DNA of 41,153 nt from Thioclava pacifica DSM 10166 (lineage in GTDB: Bacteria > Pseudomonadota > Alphaproteobacteria > Rhodobacterales > Rhodobacteraceae), in NCBI RefSeq assembly GCF_000714535.1, contig NZ_AUND01000006.1, forward strand, positions 1-41,153, read 5' to 3'. The position numbers were made by a program, and so were the translations under genes. Positions 8,960 to 16,585 of the stretch are shown one piece after another (within the stretch, counting starts at the first letter, position 1; every line of letters starts with the position of its first letter). Below the pieces are notes generated by a model. It was not told where the DNA came from, did not search any database, and saw only the letters and a list, made by a program, of their open reading frames with translations.

Positions 8960-8973
8960 GCGCAGATCTGCGC
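8960..8973. promoter_or_regulatory. Palindromic operator candidate between cuyA and lysR
   Basis: A perfect 14-bp palindrome, GCGCAGATCTGCGC, in the 109-bp divergent region. It is 38 bp upstream of the cuyA-like start and 59 bp from the lysR start, a position typical of LysR recognition sites. A second pair of arms, TGCAAA near 8979 and TTTGCA near 9015, lies closer to lysR. Confidence 0.5.
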
Positions 8974-9031
8974 CCTAATGCAAATTCGAAATTCTTGATA
9001 CGTTTTGCGCTTTTTGCATGTTAGGGGTGGT

Positions 9032-9967
9032 ATGCGACTGGAGTGGCTCGAAGACATCCTCGCGATCGAGGATACGGGATCTTTCAGCGGCGCGGCCGAG
9101 CGCAGAATGCTCACGCAATCCGCATTCTCACGCCGAATTAAGCAGATAGAAGATTTCGTCGGCGTCGAATTGTTCGACCGCTCCCACAAGCCGATCCGTC
9201 TCAAGCCAACGACCAAGGCTCAGCGAGATCAAATTATGCAATTGTCGAACGGGCTACGCCAGCTCGTCGTCGATCTCCGGCGCGGCGAGAGCATGGCAAG
9301 CAACCGCGTTGTAATTGCCTGCCAGCACTCGCTGACCACAGGGTATATCCCCTCGATCCTGCGCAAGATGCCGACCGAGCGCGACGGGATATATGTCCGC
9401 TTGCGCTCGGCCAATCTCGACGCCTGCACGGGGCTTCTGCTCGCACGGCAGGCCAATGTCGCGATCGTCTACAGAACGCGGGATGAGGGGGACGACGCCC
9501 GCGCAGATTTTCTCGAGGAGATCACGATCGGCACCGACCGACTTATCCCGGTCTTCAACTCGACCGTGCCGAAAGCTGTGCCCGAGGGTGCGGGGCCCGT
9601 CGAGATCCCCTATATCACCTACCCTTCGGACGTTTTCTTTGGCCATGTCATGGAGCGCAGCATCCTCCCCTATCTCAGTCCCGCGATCCGCTATGTGCCC
9701 AAGGTCGAGACCGCCCTTACGCTGGCGGCGGTCGAGATGGCGGTGATCGGCATGGGGGTCGCGTGGGTGCCGGAGTCGCTCGCGCTGGAGCCGATCACGG
9801 CGGGGCATCTGGTCGACCTCTCGGCCGAACTTCCAGTCTGCGAGCTGCAAATCAAAGCGATGCGACTGCAAGGAAATTACAACCTCGCGGAAGAGACCTT
9901 CTGGTCTTCGCTTAGATCGCACCGTGTTCCACGAGCCCCACTGTTCACGGCAAAGGTGCTCGATTGA
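9032..9967 (+). CDS. LysR-family transcriptional regulator of the sulfonate operon
   Basis: 311 residues. An N-terminal winged helix-turn-helix ([20 protein letters not shown], then [18 protein letters not shown]) precedes a periplasmic-binding-protein-like effector domain. The ATG at 9032 is preferred to a TTG at 9005 because AGGGGTGG lies directly before it and the LysR domain starts there. It diverges from the cuyA-like gene, the classic LysR arrangement, so it probably activates the operon and represses itself. The effector is probably cysteate or the imported sulfonate, by inference. Published cuyA loci use other regulators in some strains, so it should not be called CuyR. Confidence 0.88.
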   Translation: MRLEWLEDILAIEDTGSFSGAAERRMLTQSAFSRRIKQIEDFVGVELFDRSHKPIRLKPTTKAQRDQIMQLSNGLRQLVVDLRRGESMASNRVVIACQHSLTTGYIPSILRKMPTERDGIYVRLRSANLDACTGLLLARQANVAIVYRTRDEGDDARADFLEEITIGTDRLIPVFNSTVPKAVPEGAGPVEIPYITYPSDVFFGHVMERSILPYLSPAIRYVPKVETALTLAAVEMAVIGMGVAWVPESLALEPITAGHLVDLSAELPVCELQIKAMRLQGNYNLAEETFWSSLRSHRVPRAPLFTAKVLD

Positions 9968-10165
9968 CTTCTGCTATGAGAATATGCTTGGCAGGTTATT
10001 GCAATCGCCTTCCAAACCAACATCCCACACTATGCTCCAAGATGACATCGGGAGCATCGTCCGCATAAGTGTAAAGTGAGCCGTTTGGGGAGGTCGATCA
10101 CCCTCCCCGCGTCTCCTGGCTGCGCTGCAAATCTCGTCGCAAATTCTCCTGCTGACATCAAAGGG

Positions 10166-10380
10166 GGGGTGCTCGTTTCGCAGCATGAGAAATTATCTCG
10201 ATTCTATAGAAATCAATGGCTTGCGAGCGGTGTGAGGTGCTCGACTAACGACATGCGATGTCGCAATCCGAGCAACCCCCAAAGCTGTTCCATGTCGTTA
10301 GTCGAGCAGGGGCGATCCTATCTGCTGCATGCTCGACAATATACATTCGGGCGCTGCCATGTCGTTTGTCGAGCACTTAG
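10166..10380 (+). repeat. Right copy (B) of multi-box repeat bracketing the sulfonate operon
   Basis: Same orientation and architecture as the copy at 826-1040. Boxes: TGCTCG at 10170, TGCTCG at 10238, CGAGCA at 10269, CGAGCA at 10303, TGCTCG at 10330, CGAGCA at 10370. In this copy the arms are longer: TGCTCGACTAACGACATG at 10238 is the exact reverse complement of CATGTCGTTAGTCGAGCA at 10291, and a near-copy, CATGTCGTTTGTCGAGCA, lies at 10358. Such repeated inverted arms resemble tyrosine- or serine-recombinase sites. No recombinase gene is next to it. Confidence 0.8.
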
Positions 10381-10764
10381 CGGTTACCGTCGCTGTCTGG
10401 AAACCGGACGCTGCCGTAGCGGCCCCGGCGTTCGACGAGCCCGCCATCCTTGCAGCTCGGGCAGGCAAGTGAACTACCGAAACGTATTCGGCGAGGGGAT
10501 CCTGTCACGACGCAGGATCGATCGCAACGACGCCGGAATTCAGATATTTATCGCCAATATGATCCGCTCCACCGTCCTCGGCAGAGCGAAGGTCGAGGTC
10601 ATTTCTTGAACGAATACGGAAAAGGGCGTGTGCAGGCCCAAGGCTGATTTGCGCGACCTCGCCGATCCTCTTCATCGAGGCGTGCAACACGGTCGCGCAG
10701 GCCAGTTTTGTCTGTGCTTGTTTTCGGTTATTCAGAAGACGAGTGACGTGAGAGGTGCTGTGCG
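10381..10764. other. Stretch without a supported gene
   Basis: No gene is supported between repeat B and the ParD-like gene. Short frames on both strands lack motifs and ribosome sites and are probably decayed DNA next to the repeat. The 198 bases between the lysR stop and repeat B (9968-10165) likewise hold nothing I can identify. Confidence 0.45.
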
Positions 10765-11019
10765 ATGTCCCGAACGACCCGACTGACCGTCCGCCTCGGT
10801 GGAGCCCTGAGTGACTCTGTCTCGGCCAATGTGGGTGATGACGGGTCCTGTGAAAATGTCAGCGAACACATCCGCGACTTGATCCGTCGCGACAAGAAAA
10901 GGGCTGAGCTGGAGGCCGTCGATCGCCTGAAAGCCGAGTTGACCCATGCCTTCGCAGCCCCAGAAGACACGTATCAACCGCTGAGCGCAGCCGAGGTGAT
11001 CGCACGGAACCGGATCTGA
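10765..11019 (+). CDS. ParD/CopG-like ribbon-helix-helix protein, orphan antitoxin
   Basis: 84 residues. A short N-terminal beta strand (TTRLTVRLGGALSDSV) is followed by helices with SEHIRDLIRRDKKRAE, the typical ParD layout in which a ribbon-helix-helix DNA-binding part precedes a toxin-wrapping helix. The tail PLSAAEVIARNRI is also ParD-like. A ParE toxin gene normally overlaps or follows directly; none is seen downstream, where the next gene is a glycosyltransferase on the other strand. It may be an orphan antitoxin or the remnant of a pair. Confidence 0.7.
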   Translation: MSRTTRLTVRLGGALSDSVSANVGDDGSCENVSEHIRDLIRRDKKRAELEAVDRLKAELTHAFAAPEDTYQPLSAAEVIARNRI

Positions 11020-11080
11020 TCGGCCTGCCACTCCTGAAGACTGAACCGCGAAAAAGGTCATGCTCCGAGCACGCGGGCTC

Positions 11081-11836
11081 TCAGCTTTTCTGCCGCTCGA
11101 CGAACTGTCCGATCTTCGAGAGGTTCTTGCTCGCCAGCGTCATCACACCGCCGACCTTGTTGCGCCGGATCGCGCGCCAATCCTCGCCCATCTTCTCGCG
11201 AATGCGCGCAAAGTCGCGATTGCTCACACCGCCCAAGCGCATCTTGTAGAGCACTTCGGGGATATAAACCGAGCGGCCGGTCGCTTGCGAGAAATAGCGC
11301 AGGATGAAGTCGTAATCGGCCGCGATCCGGAAGCCGATGTCGAAGCTGCCGATGCGCTCGTAGACCGAGCGCCGAAGATAGAGGGTCGGGTGGGCAGGCA
11401 TCCAGCCGCGTCTGAGCTTCGCGGCACTGAAGGGACCCGTCGCCCAATGGCGGACGACCTTCCTCGTGTCGGCCTGCGAGACATAATCGAGATTGGAGAA
11501 GACCGCCTCGACCTGGGGATCTTCAAAAGCCGTGGCGATGCGGGAGAGGACCTCGTCATGGGCGAGGAAGTCATCGCTGTGAACGAAACCCAGGACATCG
11601 CCGGAGGCCTTCGCCACACCTTTGTTGAGCGCATCGTAGATCCCCTTGTCGGGCTCGCTCACGAGGGTCATCCGGTCGTGGGCTGCGCGCTCGATCGCGG
11701 CAAGCGATCCGTCCTTCGATCTTCCCTCGATGATCAGGTGCTCGAGCTCGGGATGGGTCTGCCGCCCGACGCTCTCGATCGCCTCTCCGACGGTGGCTTC
11801 AGAATTGTAGACGGCGGTGATGACGGTGATCTTCAT
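11081..11836 (-). CDS. Family 2 glycosyltransferase
   Basis: 251 residues with a GT-A fold. The N-terminal MKITVITAVYNSEATVGEAI is the nucleotide-sugar-binding strand-loop typical of the GT2 family, and FVHSDDFLAHDEVL carries the metal-binding Asp residues (DXD-like). YDFILRYF and the preceding GFRIAADYD are the usual acceptor-side segment of small GT2 enzymes. No membrane segment is obvious. It probably adds a sugar to an exopolysaccharide or lipopolysaccharide; no other glycan genes lie in the window, so the product is unknown. Its 5' flank is partly repeated at 20458-20498. Confidence 0.85.
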   Translation of the reverse strand: MKITVITAVYNSEATVGEAIESVGRQTHPELEHLIIEGRSKDGSLAAIERAAHDRMTLVSEPDKGIYDALNKGVAKASGDVLGFVHSDDFLAHDEVLSRIATAFEDPQVEAVFSNLDYVSQADTRKVVRHWATGPFSAAKLRRGWMPAHPTLYLRRSVYERIGSFDIGFRIAADYDFILRYFSQATGRSVYIPEVLYKMRLGGVSNRDFARIREKMGEDWRAIRRNKVGGVMTLASKNLSKIGQFVERQKS

Positions 11837-11843
11837 GGGAAAG

Positions 11844-11883
11844 GGCGGCCCGGAAAAATGCGTTTGATCTGTCTATAGGCGTT
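11844..11883 (-). repeat. Imperfect direct repeat upstream of the glycosyltransferase (left copy)
   Basis: About 40 bp just upstream of the glycosyltransferase start. It matches 20458-20498 at 33 of 41 aligned columns, including GGCGGCCCGG, AAAAAT and ATAGGCG. The two copies bracket the whole LuxR/gamma-glutamylation operon. It could be a shared promoter element or a duplication left by insertion. Confidence 0.6.
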
Positions 11884-11943
11884 TAGCGAGGCGGACGAAA
11901 CCGACCAATCCCTAACCCGTCACGCAGTTGCGAATAGCTAGGG

Positions 11944-12771
11944 CTATTCTCGCTTCCGGAGCGAAGCCACATGTCTCTCGCGAACTGGCGCAGAGCTTTC
12001 GTCCAAAGCCTTCAGGAAGAGCGAGAAGAGTTGCGCCTGAGACGATATCGATAGTTTTCGGTAGGCGTTCTTGCGGTGGACTTTCACCGTTTCGTCGCTG
12101 ATCTCGAGATTTGCGCCGATCGCAGTCGTCGAATAGCCACGCAGCACCATCGCGATCACCTCGGTCTCGCGCGGGGTCAGCACCCCTCCGGCAATTCGGT
12201 CGAGCAGGACCTCCAGAGGGGGCAGGGCAGTCTCCGCCGCATCGTCTCGCGCCTCGCGCGCTGCCGTGACGCCCCAATGGGCGCGCATCAGGGCTTCGAT
12301 GACGGGTCCAACCTCGGCGAGACGCGCCCGCTCGCGCGCACTGAAAACCGGCTGACCGCGTTCCCGGGCGAAGCTGATCACAGCAACCCGCTCTGGCCCG
12401 ATCGCGGCGAAGATGCCGATCTCGTCGCGAATGCCGGTGCGGCTGTAATGCTTGGCGTAGTATTCCGACTGGAAAAACTTGTCCGGTGCCATCTGTCGAA
12501 GACCGGCCATCCCCGAGCGCCGCCGTTCGGTCTCGGCGTAGAACGGGTCGAGCAGATACGGACCGGTGCAGTAATCCCAGATCACGATCCGCGCCGCATC
12601 CGGCGGCAGATTGTGGTAGAGCGATTGCGGCGTCGCATTGCCCTCATAGGCAAAGACCATGCAAATCTTGTAGGGGAATAGCGTCTCCGTCGCCCGGTCC
12701 AGCGCTCGGGCGAAGTCCTCTGTTCCCATCGCGGTGATCGCATCGGCGATGCGTTCGTTCCATCCAGACAT
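11944..12771 (-). CDS. LuxR-type HTH regulator of the gamma-glutamylation operon
   Basis: 275 residues. The N-terminal two thirds is a probable sensory domain of GAF or PAS-like character without the autoinducer-binding W/Y/D/P pattern. The C-terminal domain is a LuxR helix-turn-helix: LTPRETEVIAMVLRGYSTT, then IGANLEISDETVKVHRKNAY. No response-regulator receiver is present. It diverges from the glutamine-synthetase-like gene across 111 bp containing two 16-bp palindromic sites, so it is the likely operon regulator, responding to the amine substrate or a metabolite by inference. Confidence 0.85.
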   Translation of the reverse strand: MSGWNERIADAITAMGTEDFARALDRATETLFPYKICMVFAYEGNATPQSLYHNLPPDAARIVIWDYCTGPYLLDPFYAETERRRSGMAGLRQMAPDKFFQSEYYAKHYSRTGIRDEIGIFAAIGPERVAVISFARERGQPVFSARERARLAEVGPVIEALMRAHWGVTAAREARDDAAETALPPLEVLLDRIAGGVLTPRETEVIAMVLRGYSTTAIGANLEISDETVKVHRKNAYRKLSISSQAQLFSLFLKALDESSAPVRERHVASLRKRE

Positions 12772-12799
12772 CGTTCCGGGTCTCGTTTCGATCCGCGCC

Positions 12800-12837
12800 T
12801 AACCCTTTGGGGGTAAGGCTCTACCCCTCGAGGGGTA
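12800..12837. promoter_or_regulatory. Tandem palindromic operators in the LuxR/ligase divergent region
   Basis: A perfect 16-bp palindrome, TACCCCTCGAGGGGTA, at 12822-12837, and an imperfect relative, TAACCCTTTGGGGGTA, at 12800-12815. Their centres are 22 bp apart, about two helical turns, so two LuxR-type dimers could bind on the same face of the DNA. They sit about 45-85 bp before the ligase start and just upstream of the LuxR gene, well placed for activation and autoregulation. Confidence 0.65.
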
Positions 12838-12882
12838 TTGGTGGGCTCATTCAAAGCTCTAAGCTGACCACAATTAGGAAAA

Positions 12883-14244
12883 ATGGAATGCTGCGGAATG
12901 CAAGCTGATACCCCCAATCATGTCGATATGCACGAAATGCTCGATCGGATCGGCGCGCAATATGTGCATATCGGGATTTTCGATCAGGACGGGATGTTCC
13001 GCGTCAAACGGGTCGCGCGCGCCAAGGCGGAGAAGCTGGCCCGAGGGGGCTACCCGTTCTGCGATGTGCTCTACAATTGGGACAGCGCCGAGGAAACCTA
13101 TGGGAGCGGCGACTATACCGACGTTCCGGCGCAGCTTTTCCCTGAGACTTTGCGGGCCTGGCCTTTCGAGGGCGAACAAGCGATTTGCATCGCCGATTAT
13201 ACGATGCCCTTCGGAGAGCGGTCCGCGCGAAATCAGTTGATCCGCCAACTCGAGAAAGCGCGCGATATGGGTTTCTCGGTCCATTCGGCTTTCGAGTTCG
13301 AGTTCAATGTTCTCGACGAGGACGCGGCAAGCCTGCGCGAAGGCGGGTTTGCCGAGCCCAAGCATTACGCGCTGGGCAACAAGACCTACTCGCTCGAGAC
13401 GCTGGCGAACGAGCACGACCTTCTGGAAGGGCTCGTGGACATGATGGAGCGACTGGGGATCAGCTTGGATGCGCTCCATACGGAATTGGGCCCCGGCTGC
13501 CTTGAGGTGCCGCTGACTCATACACAGGGTGTAAAAGCCGCCGACGATGCTGCACTGTTCAAGAACTTCGCGAAGACCTATTTCCGGCGCAACGGGCTCA
13601 CCGCCTGCTTCATGTCGAAGTTGAACGAAAACCTCTCGGGTCAGTCCGGTCATCTGCATGTCTCGTTGCGCAACCTGAAAGACAAGAGCCCCGCCTTTGT
13701 CGATCCTGACGATGCGGACGGCTTGAGCCGGACAGCACGGCATTTCATCGGTGGGCTCGTCGCCTTGATGCCCGAGATGCTCGCGCTGTGCAGCCACACC
13801 GTAAATGCCTATCGCCGAATGGTGCCGGGAATGTGGGCGCCCACGTCGGCCTCCTGGGGGATTCAGAACCGCACGGTCGCGGCCCGGGTGATGAACGACT
13901 CTCCGGATGCGACGCGCGTGGAGTTTCGGGTTCCTTCGGCGGATACAAACCCGCATTTGGCGTTGGCCATGTGCATCGGTGCTGGATTGTGGGGGATCGA
14001 GAACGAGGTCGATCCGGGGCCAGCGGCGTCGGGCGATCAATATATCCTGCAGCCTTCACCCGAGAGCCGCTTTCCGAGCGATCTTGGTATGGCGGCCGAC
14101 CGGCTGAATGAGAGCCGGGTTGCCCGCGCCCTTTTCGGGGATGTCTTTATCGACAGTTTCGTGCGGGCGCGCCGTCACGAATACGCTTCTTTCCTTCGCC
14201 ACGTGAGCACTTGGGAACGCGAAAGATACCTAGAGGTCGTCTGA
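12883..14244 (+). CDS. Glutamine-synthetase-family enzyme, probable gamma-glutamyl-amine ligase
   Basis: 453 residues with the catalytic landmarks of the glutamine synthetase fold: the FEFEF metal ligands, ELGPGCLEV, the SGHLHVSL His, NAYRRMVPG, the Arg of NRTVAARV, and EFRVPSADTNPHLA with the flap-side Glu and Arg. The N-terminal DGSS ammonium-site loop of true glutamine synthetase is not recognisable; the region reads AEETYGSGDYTDVP instead. That pattern fits ligases that join glutamate to an amine, such as PuuA or GlnA3/GlnA4. It is first in an operon with a Pot-type importer, an alcohol dehydrogenase and an amidase. Start at 12883 has AGGA close before it; 12898 is an alternative. Confidence 0.85.
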   Translation: MECCGMQADTPNHVDMHEMLDRIGAQYVHIGIFDQDGMFRVKRVARAKAEKLARGGYPFCDVLYNWDSAEETYGSGDYTDVPAQLFPETLRAWPFEGEQAICIADYTMPFGERSARNQLIRQLEKARDMGFSVHSAFEFEFNVLDEDAASLREGGFAEPKHYALGNKTYSLETLANEHDLLEGLVDMMERLGISLDALHTELGPGCLEVPLTHTQGVKAADDAALFKNFAKTYFRRNGLTACFMSKLNENLSGQSGHLHVSLRNLKDKSPAFVDPDDADGLSRTARHFIGGLVALMPEMLALCSHTVNAYRRMVPGMWAPTSASWGIQNRTVAARVMNDSPDATRVEFRVPSADTNPHLALAMCIGAGLWGIENEVDPGPAASGDQYILQPSPESRFPSDLGMAADRLNESRVARALFGDVFIDSFVRARRHEYASFLRHVSTWERERYLEVV

Positions 14245-14295
14245 AACAAATAAAACAAAGCTGGCCTTGATCCAACCAACCGGGAGTTAAGAGAG

Positions 14296-15429
14296 ATGAC
14301 AAAGTCCAAGGGAATACCGATGTTTTCGCCCAATCGCCGCACGTTCCTGCAAGGCATGGGCGCTGCGGGGCTCGCAGGTGCTGGCCTGATGCCTCGGTCC
14401 GCACAGGCCGCGACCTCCATGAAGTTCATGTGCTGGGAGGGCTATGACAGCCCCGACATCATCAAGCCCTTCGAGGAGGCGAACGACGTTTCGATCTCGA
14501 TCGACCTCATCACCGACAGTCCCGGCGGGTTCGCGAAGCTCGCGGCAGGTGCGTGGCGTGACTTTGACGTGGTCGCAACTGACAGCCCCTGGGTGCAGCG
14601 GATGGGGCCGGCGGGAATCGGGGAATTCCTCGACGATGCCGAGTTCGCCGACGTCTACGAGAGCTTCTACCCCCAGTTCCGCGCCCCCTTCGCGCCGCTG
14701 GATTTCGACGGGAAGACAACGGGTCTGCCGACGCGCTGGGGCTGGGTCGGGCCGACTGTAAACACGAAATATGACACGCTCGAAAATTGGCGCAGCTATG
14801 CGCCGTGCTTCGACCCCGCCTACAAGGACAAGATCTGCGTGCTCGACTGGGGCGACTGGCCGATCATGCCGATGGCGCTCTATGCCGGGATCGATCCTTA
14901 CAAGGAGCTCGACGACGCCGAGCTCAACGAGATCCGCCTCGTGCTGCGCGCGCTGTTCAAGAATACGCGGGCGATCGTGGGCGACTTGTCCGTCGCTCAG
15001 AAGGGGTTGATGGACGGCTCGTTCAGAACCCTGATCGGCGGCGGGACCTACTGCACCTCGGCGCTGCGCAAGGATGGCCAGAAAGAGATCATGTCGATCG
15101 TTCCCGAGCCGAAAGACGGCCTGAAGCAGGGTATCATCTGGATGGAAGCGGGCGGCATCGTGAAAGATCCGGTCGATGACGCGAAGGCCAAAGCGCTCTT
15201 GCGCGATCTGACCTCGCCCGAGGTCGCCGTCAAGCTCGCCTGGACGGAAGCGACCTGCAACCTCGTCCCGTCGCAGAAGGCCGAGGCGTTGTTCACGGAC
15301 GAGCAGAAAGACGTGCTGCAGATGGATTACATGTGGGAGGCCTGGGACAAGTCCCACTTCCACAATGTCGCTCCGAACATCGATCAGATGCTTGAGATTT
15401 GGTCTCAGGAACTGGCCGCCGCGCGTTGA
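14296..15429 (+). CDS. Spermidine/putrescine-type periplasmic binding protein
   Basis: 377 residues. A twin-arginine signal is visible, PNRRTFLQGMGAAGLAGAG followed by a cleavage region near SAQAATS, so the protein is probably exported folded by Tat. The mature part has the PotD/PotF-like fold: MKFMCWEGYDSPDIIKPFEE, DFDVVATDSPWVQRM and GLPTRWGW. It binds the substrate of the importer encoded downstream. Family ligands are polyamines and other small organic cations or amines; the exact ligand is not determinable. It lies 51 bases after the ligase gene, and a strong hairpin follows it. Confidence 0.87.
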   Translation: MTKSKGIPMFSPNRRTFLQGMGAAGLAGAGLMPRSAQAATSMKFMCWEGYDSPDIIKPFEEANDVSISIDLITDSPGGFAKLAAGAWRDFDVVATDSPWVQRMGPAGIGEFLDDAEFADVYESFYPQFRAPFAPLDFDGKTTGLPTRWGWVGPTVNTKYDTLENWRSYAPCFDPAYKDKICVLDWGDWPIMPMALYAGIDPYKELDDAELNEIRLVLRALFKNTRAIVGDLSVAQKGLMDGSFRTLIGGGTYCTSALRKDGQKEIMSIVPEPKDGLKQGIIWMEAGGIVKDPVDDAKAKALLRDLTSPEVAVKLAWTEATCNLVPSQKAEALFTDEQKDVLQMDYMWEAWDKSHFHNVAPNIDQMLEIWSQELAAAR

Positions 15430-15440
15430 ACTACCGCTTT

Positions 15441-15466
15441 GCAAGGGTGGCTTTCGCCGCCCTTGC
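15441..15466 (+). terminator. Intergenic hairpin after the binding-protein gene
   Basis: An 11-base stem with one G-U pair, GCAAGGGTGGC and GCCGCCCTTGC, closed by a four-base TTTC loop, between the binding-protein stop and the ATPase start. A weak T-containing tail follows. It probably attenuates or protects mRNA so that the binding protein is made in excess of the membrane components. Confidence 0.6.
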
Positions 15467-15493
15467 TCTATTTCTGAGACAGGAACTCCCCCC

Positions 15494-16582
15494 TTGGTTT
15501 CCCCCATCATCAAAGCCACCGGAATCGAAAAATATTACGGCACCTATCGCGCGCTTTCCGATATCTCTCTGGAAGTCGCGAATGGTGAATTTCTGGCACT
15601 CGTCGGACCGTCAGGGTGCGGAAAGACATCGCTGCTCAAGATCCTGGCCGGATTTGAGGATCTCTCGGCGGGCAGTCTCGTAATCGACGGAAAGGACATG
15701 GCGGGGATACCTGCCTCGGCCCGACCGACGCGGATGGTGTTTCAGAAACTCGCGCTGTTTCCTCACAAGACCGTCGCGCAGAATATCGGCTTCCCGCTTC
15801 ATCTAGCCAAACGTCCGAAACCGGAAATCGACACTGCGGTGCGCAGAATGCTGGAGCTGATGCACCTCAAGGAAAGCTATCTCAACCGATACCCGCATGA
15901 GCTGTCGGGCGGGGAGCAGCAGCGCGTGGCGCTCGCGCGTTCGATGGTGTCGCAGCCGCCGGTGCTGCTGCTCGACGAACCGATGAGCGCGCTCGACGCG
16001 AAGCTGAAGAAATCCCTGCAGGCCGAACTCAAACACCTGCACCGCCATGTCGGGACGAGTTTCGTTCACGTCACGCACGATCTCGAGGAAGCGATGATGC
16101 TCGCCGATCGGATCTGCGTGATGCGTGCGGGTCGGATTGTGCAACTGGGCGCGCCATCCGAAATCTACTATCGTCCGGCGGATGCCTTCGTTGCCGGGTT
16201 CATCGGAGACACCAATCTCCTGCCCGCGAAGATCACGCGAGCAGGCGATGGGTTCCGGTTCGCGTGCGAGATACTGGATTGCGCCGAACCTCTCCTTTCG
16301 GCCGATCAGGTGGCGCCCGGAGTTGCGGCGGGAAGCGAGGCGGCTCTTATGATACGCCCGGAAATGCTGCGCCTGCTTGCGCAAGGCGAGAATGCCGAAT
16401 GCACCATCGTCGGTACGGTGAACGAGTATTTCATCCGTGGCGCTTCCATCCAGTATCGGATCGCTGCGGCTGGCACCGAGATCGTGATGGATATCCCCGG
16501 CACTTCCACTCTGCCCGCAAAGCAGGGCGATGCCGTGAGGCTCGGTCTCGCGCTTGGCGACCTGTTCGCTGTGGAGACCTGA
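15494..16582 (+). CDS. Spermidine/putrescine-type ABC transporter ATPase (PotA family)
   Basis: About 362 residues from a TTG start at 15494, chosen because the ABC domain begins shortly after it (SPIIKATGIEKYYG) and an AGGAA site lies upstream; the open frame extends back into the binding-protein gene without motifs. Walker A is GPSGCGKTS, the signature HELSGGEQQRV, Walker B LLLDEPMSALD and the switch His HVTHDLEEAM. The C-terminal 120 residues (FIGDTNLLPAKI onward, ALMIRPEMLRLL) form the TOBE domain typical of PotA. It is followed after three bases by the first permease gene. Confidence 0.87.
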   Translation: MVSPIIKATGIEKYYGTYRALSDISLEVANGEFLALVGPSGCGKTSLLKILAGFEDLSAGSLVIDGKDMAGIPASARPTRMVFQKLALFPHKTVAQNIGFPLHLAKRPKPEIDTAVRRMLELMHLKESYLNRYPHELSGGEQQRVALARSMVSQPPVLLLDEPMSALDAKLKKSLQAELKHLHRHVGTSFVHVTHDLEEAMMLADRICVMRAGRIVQLGAPSEIYYRPADAFVAGFIGDTNLLPAKITRAGDGFRFACEILDCAEPLLSADQVAPGVAAGSEAALMIRPEMLRLLAQGENAECTIVGTVNEYFIRGASIQYRIAAAGTEIVMDIPGTSTLPAKQGDAVRLGLALGDLFAVET

Positions 16583-16585
16583 CCG

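Noticed and set aside
548-10186. Two minus-strand frames that begin inside repeats A and B with the same residues MLRNEHP.
   Set aside because: The shared residues come from the repeat DNA itself; the frames diverge at once and show no domain, so they are not treated as genes.
826-10380. CRISPR array made by the repeated boxes.
   Set aside because: There are only six short boxes per copy in mixed orientation and with unequal spacing, no regular repeat-spacer pattern and no cas genes.
12883-14244. Housekeeping glutamine synthetase glnA.
   Set aside because: The ammonium-site DGSS loop is not recognisable, there is no glnB partner, and the operon context is amine import and catabolism.
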